Positions 15,582-23,423 of a stretch of DNA of 38,662 nucleotides are shown piece by piece. Each line of letters begins with the position of its first letter. The first letter of the stretch is position 1. Made by a program: the position numbers and the translations under genes. The notes beneath the pieces were generated by a model, which worked only from the letters and a program-made list of their open reading frames with translations, did no database searches and was not told the origin of the DNA. The stretch covers positions 1-38,662 of the forward strand of contig CACHRI010000008.1 in the NCBI GenBank assembly GCA_902582155.1, given 5' to 3'. This DNA is from an uncultured Pelagibacteraceae bacterium (GTDB taxonomy: Bacteria > Pseudomonadota > Alphaproteobacteria > Pelagibacterales > Pelagibacteraceae).

Positions 15582-16514
15582 TTAATTGAATAAATCTGAC
15601 ACCGAAGTAGAGTTTGAAATTCTTTTAATAGCTTCTGCCATTAAAGAAGATATGGATAATACCTCAATTTTGTTGTTATTTTTAATTTTTTGATAGTTAT
15701 CTATTGTATCTGTTATTACTAATTTTTTAATTTTAGATTTTTTAATTTTATTTGCTGCATCACCACTTAAAACAGCATGAGTAATAAAGACATATACTTC
15801 TGTTGCACCATTTTTTTTTAAAGCATCAACGGCATTTATAATAGTGCCTCCGCTGTCGATAATATCATCTACTATTATACAAGTTTTGCCTTTTACATCT
15901 CCAATAATGTTCATTACTTGTGATTTACCCGGCCTAGGTCTTCTTTTATCTATAATTGCTAAATCAGCTTTAATTTTTGTCGCTAAACCTCTTGTTCTTT
16001 GAACTCCACCTACATCTGGTGATACACATATTAATTTTTTACTCTTAAGTTTTCTTTTAATATATCTCGCAAACAGAGGTGTAGTAAAAAGATTGTCGAC
16101 AGGCATATCAAAAAATCCTTGTATCTGCCCTGCGTGCAAGTCAACAGTAACCACTCTACTCGCACCGGCGTTAGTTATTAAATTTGCAACAACTTTTGCT
16201 GAAATAGAAGTTCTTGGTACAACCTTCCTATCTTGTCTAGCATATCCATAATAAGGGATAACAGCTGTAATATTTTTTGCTGAGGATCTTCTAAGAGCGT
16301 CTATACAAAGCAACAATTCCATCAGGTTATCATTTGCCGGATTAGAAGTTGACTGAATAACAAATACACTATTGCCCCTTATATTTTCGTTAATTTCAAT
16401 ATAGATTTCCCCGTCTGAAAATCTTTTTATGTTAGTATTAACCAGTTTAAGCCTAAGTAATTTTGAAATTTCTTTACTGAGTTTAAGATTGCTTGTTCCA
16501 GATAAAATTTTCAT
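15582..16514 (-). CDS. prs: Ribose-phosphate pyrophosphokinase
   Basis: Prs makes PRPP from ribose 5-phosphate and ATP for nucleotide, His and Trp synthesis. The 310-residue protein is a standard class I enzyme. Its opening KILSGTSNLKLSKEIS is followed by FSDGEIYIEI, the ATP-binding loop YGYARQDRKVVPR, VTVDLHAGQIQGFF with the metal-binding His, and the PRPP loop CIIVDDIIDSGGT. No motif is missing. It is separated from pgeF upstream by 97 nt that contain a perfect 14-bp palindrome, and from rplY downstream by 53 nt, so it may have its own promoter within the lgt-to-ychF string. Confidence 0.97.
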   Translation of the reverse strand: MKILSGTSNLKLSKEISKLLRLKLVNTNIKRFSDGEIYIEINENIRGNSVFVIQSTSNPANDNLMELLLCIDALRRSSAKNITAVIPYYGYARQDRKVVPRTSISAKVVANLITNAGASRVVTVDLHAGQIQGFFDMPVDNLFTTPLFARYIKRKLKSKKLICVSPDVGGVQRTRGLATKIKADLAIIDKRRPRPGKSQVMNIIGDVKGKTCIIVDDIIDSGGTIINAVDALKKNGATEVYVFITHAVLSGDAANKIKKSKIKKLVITDTIDNYQKIKNNNKIEVLSISSLMAEAIKRISNSTSVSDLFN

Positions 16515-16589
16515 GAAATGTAATTACTTATACAATTATTTTGTATCCTTTTCCAGTTGTTGTTGAAGATTTTATTATTTATAAGAGCT

Positions 16590-16603
16590 TTAACAATTGT
16601 TAA
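16590..16603. promoter_or_regulatory. Perfect 14-bp palindrome between pgeF and prs
   Basis: TTAACAATTGTTAA reads the same on both strands and lies 8 nt past the pgeF stop codon, in the 97-nt gap before prs. With no loop and no following T run in the sense direction it does not look like a terminator. An operator for prs is possible. The TTAA half-sites are 6 nt apart, not the 7 of a CtrA box. Confidence 0.3.
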
Positions 16604-16611
16604 TATAGTTA

Positions 16612-17382
16612 TTAATTTTGGCTAAAGTTAGACATGCTTATTACCGAAATACATCTCCCATAATCATTTTCACCTAAAATTTGAGATCTTCGATAACTGT
16701 AGAAATTTAAACTCTCTTTTAGCGTGTCATGATTTATGTGATCAATTTTTACATTTAACTTTCGTAATTTATCATTAACATATTTCCTAAGATTAAATAA
16801 TTTTTTCTTTTTACCTTTCTCTTTAAAATAAATTGAGTTTTTTTTAAATCTGGAAACAAATTTTTTGTAAAAATTAATGTCAACCTCATAACTCCTTTTT
16901 CCAATACACGGCCCTATAGAGGCAAAAATCTGATTTTTTGAATTAAGTTGCCTAAATTTTTTAATTGTATTTTCAATTATTCCAAAGAAAGCACCTTTCC
17001 AACCTGCATGAATACAACCAATTATTTGATTTTTTTTATCAAAAAGTATGATCGGCACACAATCTGCAGTTACTACTCCTAAACCTATGCCTTTTAACTT
17101 TGTTAATATAGCGTCACATTTAAATTTTTTTAAGTTCATATTTTTTTTAGTAATTTCAATAACTTTATTACTATGTGTTTGGTACATTAAAGCTAACTTT
17201 CCTTTTTTTAGGTTCATTTTTTTTGAAACATAAGATAAATTTTTTTCTACATTCTTTTTTTTATCCATAGATCCTCGGCCGCAGTTTAATCCTTTGTAAA
17301 TTCCTTTGGAATAACCCCCTTTTCTTGAAAAAAAACAGTGATTAATATTTTTAAATTTTTTAAGATTTTTTGAATAAAACAT
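16612..17382 (-). CDS. pgeF: Peptidoglycan editing factor PgeF / multicopper-oxidase-like laccase family (YfiH)
   Basis: The 256-residue protein belongs to the Cu-oxidase_4 (YfiH/PgeF/LACC1) family. Members have been assigned purine nucleoside phosphorylase or polyphenol oxidase activity, and in E. coli editing of mis-made muropeptides. The zinc-binding triad is present: His70 in MYQTHSNKV, Cys108 in VTADCVPII and His125 in GCIHAGWKG. FFSRKGGYSKG and the C-terminal SYRRSQILGENDYGR also fit. The ATG overlaps the midA stop by one nucleotide (TAATG), consistent with coupling. The middle third is very Lys-rich, typical of this genome. Confidence 0.92.
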   Translation of the reverse strand: MFYSKNLKKFKNINHCFFSRKGGYSKGIYKGLNCGRGSMDKKKNVEKNLSYVSKKMNLKKGKLALMYQTHSNKVIEITKKNMNLKKFKCDAILTKLKGIGLGVVTADCVPIILFDKKNQIIGCIHAGWKGAFFGIIENTIKKFRQLNSKNQIFASIGPCIGKRSYEVDINFYKKFVSRFKKNSIYFKEKGKKKKLFNLRKYVNDKLRKLNVKIDHINHDTLKESLNFYSYRRSQILGENDYGRCISVISMSNFSQN

Positions 17383-18425
17383 TATTTAAAACCAAGTTTG
17401 AAATTAATTTTTTTTGAAGAGGCGAAAATTACCTTAAAAAGACTCCCCATTTTGTTTGCACTTAAAAGTCTTTCCAACCTATAATATAAATCTGACTTTT
17501 CCTTAAAACTCATTTTACTACTTAAAATATTAGCTCTTTCCATAATGCCCAATCTTTTTAAAAAAAAACCTTGGTTTACGATTTTACTTACTAAAAAATT
17601 TTTGTTTTTGAAATATTTTTTTAGTAAACCAAAGTTGACTAGACTTGTAATATCTGCTTTTCCTTTGTTTTCATAATAGATATTTTTTTTATGTGCTCTA
17701 ATTGATTGCAACGTATCTTTTCCCTCTGATTTTAAATAACCATAATCTACTATAAGTACTCCGCCATTATTTTTTTTTATTTTTTTAATTATCATGTCCA
17801 AAATATGTAAACCCTGCTCTGGAAATTCAATTACACCGTTCTTCCTAATTAAATTGTAATTATTTAAGTTTTTACGTGTTTTTTTTGTTATCTTTTTATA
17901 AATAAATTTTTCAAACTTATTATTTTTGAATTTAATAAATTTTTCACATACTTTAAATTTTTTAATTTCAAATTGTTTTATTGGAATAGCATCAAAAAAC
18001 TCATTGCCAAAAAAAAGTATTGGTCCTTCTCTAATTTCATTTAATTTTTTTATCCAAATCACATTGTTATTTTCTATTAATTTTTTTTGTATCATAATTA
18101 ACTTTTCACTTTTTTCTAAAAGATAAATTTTAATAGATTTTTTTAATTCAGGAAAATTCTCTAAGACTTTACAAAAATTTTTACAAAATTTACCATTCCC
18201 GGGCCCTAGTTCTACAAAGGAAAAATTTTTTGGTTTTCCAATATTTATCCAAAATGAGATTATCCATATTGCAATCATTTCAGAGAATAACGGAGAAATT
18301 AATGGAGCAGTTACAAAATCTCCTTTGTTGCCAAAAGGATTATTTTTGGAATAATAACCAGAATTTTTGTCATAAAGAGCGCTTTCAATGAAACTTTCAA
18401 TTGATTGCATTTTCTCTCTGGTCAT
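17382..18425 (-). CDS. MidA / NDUFAF7 family SAM-dependent methyltransferase
   Basis: The 347-residue protein belongs to the DUF185 (Methyltransf_28) family. Mitochondrial NDUFAF7 in this family dimethylates an Arg of complex I subunit NDUFS2. Visible motifs are the N-terminal YSKNNPFGNKGDFVTAPLIS, the SAM-binding FVELGPGNGKF, LFFGNEFFDAIPIKQF, GVLIVDYGY and ADITSLVNFGLL. By analogy it may act on a respiratory-complex subunit here, but that is inference. It lies between lgt (4-nt ATGA overlap) and pgeF (1-nt overlap), so the three are probably one operon; this order recurs in alphaproteobacteria. Confidence 0.9.
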   Translation of the reverse strand: MTREKMQSIESFIESALYDKNSGYYSKNNPFGNKGDFVTAPLISPLFSEMIAIWIISFWINIGKPKNFSFVELGPGNGKFCKNFCKVLENFPELKKSIKIYLLEKSEKLIMIQKKLIENNNVIWIKKLNEIREGPILFFGNEFFDAIPIKQFEIKKFKVCEKFIKFKNNKFEKFIYKKITKKTRKNLNNYNLIRKNGVIEFPEQGLHILDMIIKKIKKNNGGVLIVDYGYLKSEGKDTLQSIRAHKKNIYYENKGKADITSLVNFGLLKKYFKNKNFLVSKIVNQGFFLKRLGIMERANILSSKMSFKEKSDLYYRLERLLSANKMGSLFKVIFASSKKINFKLGFK

Positions 18426-19201
18426 TTTATTTTCAAATACATTATAATTCCAAAGGTTAACATAAATAAACTTAAAATAGATCCCATGCTTAAAACGTTT
18501 AAAATATACCCAACCTGTAAGTCTGGCTCACGAAAAAATTCAGATAAAATTCTAAATATTGAGTAATATATTAAAAATAAAGATGAACACTCACCTCGCT
18601 TATAAGGAATACGTTTTATAATAAAGTTTAAGATTATAAATAATAAAACACCCTCTAGTAATGCTTCATAAATTTGAGACGGATGTCTCCCTTGATTATC
18701 AACATTAGGGAAAACAACATTCCATGGCAAATTGGTTGGTTTTCCAAAAAGTTCCCCATTAATAAAATTCGCTATTCTACCAAAAAATATACCCACTGGG
18801 GCAACGTAGGCCACTATATCTAATAGAATAAGTTTATCGAAATTAAATTTTCTAGAAAAAATTATTGTAGATATTATTATTCCTATTAGAGCACCATGAA
18901 ATGACATACCTCCATTCCAAATGAAAAATATTTCAATTGGATTTTTGATGAAGTAATTTAAATTGTAAAATAGAACATATCCTAGTCTACCGCCTAAAAT
19001 TATAGCTATAATTATATATGTTATATAATCATCAAATAATTCTAGTTTTAAGTTTCTATCTAAATATTTATTTATTTTTGAAATAACCTTTTTTCCATAC
19101 CACCATCCAAAAATTATACCAATCAGATAAGCTAAAGAATACCATCTTAAAGATAGTAAACCAAAATCGAAAATAATTGGATTTAAATTATGAATATACA
19201 T
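18422..19201 (-). CDS. lgt: Prolipoprotein diacylglyceryl transferase
   Basis: Lgt moves diacylglycerol from phosphatidylglycerol onto the lipobox Cys of prolipoproteins in the inner membrane. The 259-residue protein has about seven membrane helices. It carries the Lgt signature GRIANFINGELFGKPT, WNGGMSFHGALIG with the essential His, HPSQIYEALLEG and the C-terminal SEFFREPD. The start MYIHNLNPIIFDFG matches the usual first residues. It is the first gene of lgt-midA-pgeF and is divergent from the small ubiK-like gene across 53 nt. Confidence 0.96.
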   Translation of the reverse strand: MYIHNLNPIIFDFGLLSLRWYSLAYLIGIIFGWWYGKKVISKINKYLDRNLKLELFDDYITYIIIAIILGGRLGYVLFYNLNYFIKNPIEIFFIWNGGMSFHGALIGIIISTIIFSRKFNFDKLILLDIVAYVAPVGIFFGRIANFINGELFGKPTNLPWNVVFPNVDNQGRHPSQIYEALLEGVLLFIILNFIIKRIPYKRGECSSLFLIYYSIFRILSEFFREPDLQVGYILNVLSMGSILSLFMLTFGIIMYLKIK

Positions 19202-19254
19202 TATAAGCCTAATAACATAATTGAAATATTTTTTTTTATCAAATAAGATATGGT

Positions 19255-19491
19255 GTGACAGATAAAGAAAAAATATTAAAAACTATATCAAGTTTGTTGG
19301 AAGCTGGAATTTTAACAGTCAACGATGTTAAAAAAGAGTTTGAAACTAATTTAAAATTTAAAAAAGACAACATTTTGAGCCAATTAAACCTTGTTTCCAG
19401 AGAAGAGTTCGAAGTAATGAAAAAACTTGTTGAAAAACAAGATCTTGAAATTAAAAAATTAAAAAAAATTAAAAGGGCAAAGAAATCTTAA
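19255..19491 (+). CDS. ubiK: UbiK / BMFP-family accessory factor
   Basis: This 78-residue protein matches the BMFP (YqiC/UbiK) family in size and layout: an amphipathic N-terminal helix, a linker, then a C-terminal coiled coil with VSREEFEVMKKLVEKQDLEIKKLK. UbiK helps ubiquinone synthesis under aerobic conditions in enterobacteria; related proteins also promote membrane fusion in vitro. The start is GTG at 19255; no in-frame ATG is near. The gene is alone, divergent from lgt, and its last 23 nt overlap the convergent histidine kinase gene. The basic tail KKIKRAKKS lies in that overlap. Confidence 0.8.
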   Translation: MTDKEKILKTISSLLEAGILTVNDVKKEFETNLKFKKDNILSQLNLVSREEFEVMKKLVEKQDLEIKKLKKIKRAKKS

Positions 19492-20788
19492 CTAATAATC
19501 CGCCCATTTGACTTGATGAGAGTAGTATATTTCCACCATGTGAATTAACAATATCTTCCACAATAGCTAAACCTAAACCAACTCCAGATTTATTTAAACT
19601 ACGACTCTGGTCTAACCTAAAAAAAGGCTTAAAAACATTTCTATGTTGTTCAACAGGTATCCCAGGACCGTCATCCTCAAAAATTATTATTGCTCTGTTG
19701 GAACTTTTTTGCACAGTCACTCTTACTTTTTTTCCATAAACTAGACCATTATTAATTATATTTGAAAAACATCTTTCCAAGGCATTTTTTCTGCCATATA
19801 TGGAAATTTCGTCATCCATTTTAATTTCTAATTTTAAATTTTCTCTTTTATTTTTTATAATTTTAAATATATCCTCTAAATTGAGTTTTTCAGTACTTTC
19901 CTTGGCTTGAGATTTTGCAAATTGTAAATAGTCGTTAAGCATATTTTCCATCTCATCTATATCTTTGGACATGCTACTAGAAATTTTTTCGTCATTAATC
20001 ATTGCCAATTGAAGCTTTAATCTAGTTAATGGAGTTCTTAAATCATGACTAATTCCTGACAACATCTCTGATCGCTGATTAAGATGTCTATTTATTCGTT
20101 TAGCCATTCTATCAAATTCATAAGCTGCATTTCTTATTTCTCTAGCTCCAGATGGTCGAAATTCATTTATATAATCACCTTTCCCAAATCTTTGCGCTGC
20201 TTTAGCAAGATTTGTTAATGGCCTAGTTTGATTTTTTAAAAAAAGAATAGCTATAAGAATTAGAATTATCGAGGGCAGTGTAATCCATAAAACAAATAGC
20301 CTAACGGAAGAGGTGGCGATCCTGTCTTTTGGAAAAAAAAACTGTAAATTTTTTTCACCAGATCTAATCCTGACTTCAACTATATCAAGATAATTAATTG
20401 TATTTAGCCAATAATTATTATTTCCAAAAGTTGATTTAAGTTCTCTTCTTAAAGATCTATCCATCGGACTAAATCTCCTTTCAAAAATTTCGTCTGGAAA
20501 ATTTTCATCTATAGAGTTAATGACAAAATTAAAATTTTTTTTGTATATTTCTGTTAAATAATTAATTTGATCAATATTATCTGTATTGTAAACATCACTT
20601 AATGTTTTTATTTCTCCTACCAAAGATCTTGTCATTCCTTTATTAGCTTTAATCCAAATGCTGTCGAAAAAGACTACAGTGACAATAAGTTGTAACAGAA
20701 TTGTAGGTGCCGCAACTATTATTAAAGATCTATAGAATAGACCTTTAGGCAAAAATTTTTTTAAAAATTTATTCAATCCAGAGAACAT
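19469..20788 (-). CDS. EnvZ-type sensor histidine kinase
   Basis: The 439-residue protein is a membrane histidine kinase. It has TM1 (about 20-43), a periplasmic sensor loop of about 120 residues, TM2 (about 163-185), a HAMP domain (about 186-238), the phosphoacceptor His248 in GISHDLRTPLTRLKLQ, an N box in CFSNIINNGLVYG, G1 EDDGPGIP and G2 GVGLGLAIVEDIV. The H-box context is like EnvZ. The start lies inside the response regulator gene (20-nt overlap), so the two are surely a pair. The signal sensed cannot be read. In other alphaproteobacteria the partner set with MarR resembles petP-petR. Confidence 0.92.
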   Translation of the reverse strand: MFSGLNKFLKKFLPKGLFYRSLIIVAAPTILLQLIVTVVFFDSIWIKANKGMTRSLVGEIKTLSDVYNTDNIDQINYLTEIYKKNFNFVINSIDENFPDEIFERRFSPMDRSLRRELKSTFGNNNYWLNTINYLDIVEVRIRSGEKNLQFFFPKDRIATSSVRLFVLWITLPSIILILIAILFLKNQTRPLTNLAKAAQRFGKGDYINEFRPSGAREIRNAAYEFDRMAKRINRHLNQRSEMLSGISHDLRTPLTRLKLQLAMINDEKISSSMSKDIDEMENMLNDYLQFAKSQAKESTEKLNLEDIFKIIKNKRENLKLEIKMDDEISIYGRKNALERCFSNIINNGLVYGKKVRVTVQKSSNRAIIIFEDDGPGIPVEQHRNVFKPFFRLDQSRSLNKSGVGLGLAIVEDIVNSHGGNILLSSSQMGGLLVKISLPF

Positions 20789-21443
20789 AACCAGAGCCTC
20801 TTATAGTTTGTAAATATTTCGGATTTTTTGGGTCAATTTCAATTTTTTGACGTAAACGTGTTATCATCACATCGATAGATCTTTCTTGATTAATACCAGA
20901 CAACTCACCTATTTTATTTCTAGTATACGTTTTTCCTGGATTGGATAACATTTCCATTAAAATTTTCTTTTCAGCTGCATTAATTTTTTTTTGATTATTC
21001 CCAAGTTTGACGAACATTTTATTTAGATCAATTATAGCATTTCCGACTGAATATTTCTTTTTAATATCAATTCTTGTATTTTTAGAAACAATATTTTTTA
21101 TTCTTAATAATAATTCTTTTGGCTCAAAAGGTTTTCCAATGTAATCATCCGCTCCTAGTTCTAGACCTTTTATTCTGCTTTCAACTTCTCCTTTTGCTGT
21201 AAGGAGTATTATTGGAGTCGTATTTTTTGCCTTAATTTCTTTAGTTAAATCATATCCATTTTGTCCAGGCATCATAACATCTAAGACAATAAGATCTAAT
21301 TTAAAATGTTTTAATTTATTTTTTGCATCATCTGCGTTATGTGCCGTCGAAACGATAAAGTTATTATCATTAAGATACTCTTTAAGTAGAGCTCTTATTC
21401 TATCATCATCATCAACAACTAAAATATGTATTTTATTTTCCAT
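20769..21443 (-). CDS. OmpR-family response regulator (PetR-like)
   Basis: The 224-residue protein has a receiver domain with acidic pocket VVDDDDR, phosphoacceptor Asp55 in IVLDVMMPG, Thr82 in LLTAKG and Lys104 in IGKPFEP. A winged-helix DNA-binding domain (about 125-224) contains RSIDVMITRLRQKIE and TIRGSGYVL. It overlaps the MarR gene (11 nt) and the kinase gene (20 nt). Rhodobacter PetR, needed for cytochrome bc1 expression, is an OmpR-type regulator encoded with the MarR-like PetP. The pairing here is similar and petABC lies 8 kb away, but control of petABC is only a hypothesis. Confidence 0.92.
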   Translation of the reverse strand: MENKIHILVVDDDDRIRALLKEYLNDNNFIVSTAHNADDAKNKLKHFKLDLIVLDVMMPGQNGYDLTKEIKAKNTTPIILLTAKGEVESRIKGLELGADDYIGKPFEPKELLLRIKNIVSKNTRIDIKKKYSVGNAIIDLNKMFVKLGNNQKKINAAEKKILMEMLSNPGKTYTRNKIGELSGINQERSIDVMITRLRQKIEIDPKNPKYLQTIRGSGYVLWIE

Positions 21444-21873
21444 TTATTATTTTTTTTAATACCTCTTTAAATTTAATTACGGACTCAGGCTCTGAACTTT
21501 TAAGAGCATTGAAAATTCTCGTTTTTTGTTTTTTATATACTATTTCAAAAAAAATTTTTCCTTCTTTATCAAGATATAATTTCTTTTTTCTTGTGTCAGA
21601 ATTATCCTTCAATTGCTTAATCATTTTAGCACTTATTAAATCTCTAATTACCCTATTAATGCTCTGTTTTGTAATTTTAAGTTTAAATATTAGTTCACTT
21701 AAACTTATACCAGGATTACTCTCTATCAGGTTTAAAGTTCTTAAATGAGCTGGCCCCAAAAACCTTTTAGATAATATTTCTTTTGGGTCAGAATATGTTT
21801 CTCGATAAGCGTAATACAATAATTGTATAAAATCTTTAATTTGATCGTCTTTAAGATAAAGTAAGTCTTTCAT
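21433..21873 (-). CDS. MarR-family transcriptional regulator (PetP-like)
   Basis: The 146-residue protein has a MarR winged helix-turn-helix: LRTLNLIESNPGISLSELIF, the recognition helix KITKQSINRVIRDLI, and a wing KLKDNSDTRKKKLYLDKEG. It starts the operon with the OmpR-type regulator and kinase and overlaps the regulator by 11 nt. It is divergent from ilvE across 79 nt that contain a short inverted repeat. MarR proteins often repress their own promoter and the divergent gene, so control of ilvE is possible but not shown. The association with an OmpR-type regulator is like petP-petR of Rhodobacter. Confidence 0.88.
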   Translation of the reverse strand: MKDLLYLKDDQIKDFIQLLYYAYRETYSDPKEILSKRFLGPAHLRTLNLIESNPGISLSELIFKLKITKQSINRVIRDLISAKMIKQLKDNSDTRKKKLYLDKEGKIFFEIVYKKQKTRIFNALKSSEPESVIKFKEVLKKIINGK

Positions 21874-21878
21874 AATTG

Positions 21879-21915
21879 GTCAGTTATATTGACTTATTCT
21901 ATTAAGAAATATACT
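21879..21915 (+). promoter_or_regulatory. Candidate ilvE promoter and overlapping inverted repeat
   Basis: TTGACT (21889-21894) and TATACT (21910-21915) could be a sigma70 promoter for ilvE, although the 15-nt spacer is short; TACTTT two bases further on gives 17. The -35 overlaps the inverted repeat GTCA-N7-TGAC (21879-21893), which begins 6 nt from the marR start. That is a sensible place for an operator. Role inferred. Confidence 0.3.
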
Positions 21916-21952
21916 TTTTTATAACAAAAAAAAAGATATATTATTTTTTTCT

Positions 21953-22840
21953 ATGGAAATGATACCTTATGATAAAAGATCTGGTAAGATATGGTTCAAC
22001 GGAAAACCCGTTAACTGGCAAGACGCTCAGATTCATGTTTTAAATCACGGTCTACATTATGCTAGCTGCGTTTTTGAAGGTGAGAGAGTTTATGACGGCG
22101 AAATCTTTAAATTAGAAGAACATACTGAAAGATTATTTTATTCAGCTAAAAGAATGGGCATTGTAGTTCCCTATACTCAGAAACAAATTAATGAAGCGTG
22201 TAAAAATATTGTAAATATTCAAAAAGTAAAAAATGGATATGTAAGACCAGTTATATGGAGAGGAAGTGAGATGATGGCTATATCAGCCCAAAAAAATACA
22301 ATACATGTTGCGATAGCAACTTGGGAATGGGGATCATACTTTGATCCAAAATTAAAAGTTGAAGGAATTAAATTAAATATTTCAAAATGGAGAAGACCAG
22401 CACCTAATACTATTCCTTGGGATACTAAAGCCGCTGGACTTTATATGATTTGTACATTATCCAAACATGAAGCAGAAGCCCAGGGTTTCACGGACTCTTT
22501 AATGCTAGACTTTGAAGGAAATATTGCTGAAGCAACAGGTGCAAATATTTTTTTTAAATCTCAAGACGGTCAACTACATACTCCCATACCAGACTCTTTT
22601 CTTGATGGCATTACTCGTAGAGCAGTAATAGAAATAGCAAAATCAAAAAATATAAAAGTTAATGAAAGAAAAATTGCTCCCGAAGAGATGGAAAAATTTG
22701 TTGGGTGCTTTCTGACAGGGACAGCTGCAGAAATAACTCCTGTTTCTAAAATTGATAAATTTGATTTTAAAGTTTGTAACCTTATAAAAGACTTAAGTGA
22801 TAGTTATCAGAATATAGTTAGGAAAAAATCTGCTGCTTAG
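21953..22840 (+). CDS. ilvE: Branched-chain amino acid aminotransferase
   Basis: IlvE does the last step in Val, Leu and Ile synthesis, transferring the amino group from Glu. The 295-residue protein is a class IV PLP aminotransferase: GKIWFNGKPVNWQDAQIHVL, GLHYASCVFEGERVY, RPVIWRG, the PLP Lys159 in WDTKAAGLYM, EATGANIFF and FLTGTAAEITPV. This is the alphaproteobacterial branched-chain type rather than D-amino-acid transaminase or 4-amino-4-deoxychorismate lyase, judged from the GLHYASCVFEG block. It is divergent from the marR operon. Its 3' end overlaps pgsA by 4 nt tail to tail. Confidence 0.93.
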   Translation: MEMIPYDKRSGKIWFNGKPVNWQDAQIHVLNHGLHYASCVFEGERVYDGEIFKLEEHTERLFYSAKRMGIVVPYTQKQINEACKNIVNIQKVKNGYVRPVIWRGSEMMAISAQKNTIHVAIATWEWGSYFDPKLKVEGIKLNISKWRRPAPNTIPWDTKAAGLYMICTLSKHEAEAQGFTDSLMLDFEGNIAEATGANIFFKSQDGQLHTPIPDSFLDGITRRAVIEIAKSKNIKVNERKIAPEEMEKFVGCFLTGTAAEITPVSKIDKFDFKVCNLIKDLSDSYQNIVRKKSAA

Positions 22841-23421
22841 GATTTGTCATCCTCACTCAAAGCATGATCTATCCCTTTTACGATATAACCATAACCTGTA
22901 TACAAAGTTATTGCTGCTGATAGCCATAAAAGAATAATTCCAATAGTCTGAGCATTATAGTCTTGAAAGTTTATAATTTTATTTCCAAAATCTCCTGTTA
23001 ACAGAACAGCAATTGCAAACATTTGTATAAACGATTTTAGTTTTGATAAACTTGTTACGGGCATAGATATACTTCCTTTAGCTAAGAACTCTCTTAAACC
23101 AGAAATTATAATTTCACGTGTTATAATTATAATAGCTGCGATTACCTCAAAATTTTTTATTGTGCCATTCATTATGAGTAAAACAAGAGCGGTGGAGACC
23201 AAAATTTTGTCAGCAATAGGATCTAATAATTCCCCTAACTTGGACTCCTCTTTAAATAGCCTCGCTAGAAGTCCATCTAAATAATCTGTGAAACTTGCTA
23301 AGACAAAAAGAAAAAAGGGGATTAAATCTCCAAAAAAACCGGGTAAAAAAAAAGTAAATATAAATACAGGAACAATTATTATCCTTCCTATTGTTAGTGT
23401 ATTTGGAATTTTAAATTTCAT
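22837..23421 (-). CDS. pgsA: CDP-diacylglycerol-glycerol-3-phosphate 3-phosphatidyltransferase
   Basis: PgsA makes phosphatidylglycerophosphate, the precursor of phosphatidylglycerol, in the inner membrane. The 194-residue protein has the CDP-alcohol phosphotransferase motif D-G-x2-A-R-x8-G-x3-D-x3-D, seen as DYLDGLLARLFKEESKLG followed by ELLDPIADK. It also has several membrane helices and the typical start KFKIPNTLTIGRIIIVPVF. It is the last gene of the uvrB-to-pgsA string, 2 nt after uvrC. uvrC-pgsA adjacency is common in Proteobacteria. Confidence 0.95.
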   Translation of the reverse strand: MKFKIPNTLTIGRIIIVPVFIFTFFLPGFFGDLIPFFLFVLASFTDYLDGLLARLFKEESKLGELLDPIADKILVSTALVLLIMNGTIKNFEVIAAIIIITREIIISGLREFLAKGSISMPVTSLSKLKSFIQMFAIAVLLTGDFGNKIINFQDYNAQTIGIILLWLSAAITLYTGYGYIVKGIDHALSEDDKS

Positions 23422-23423
23422 TT

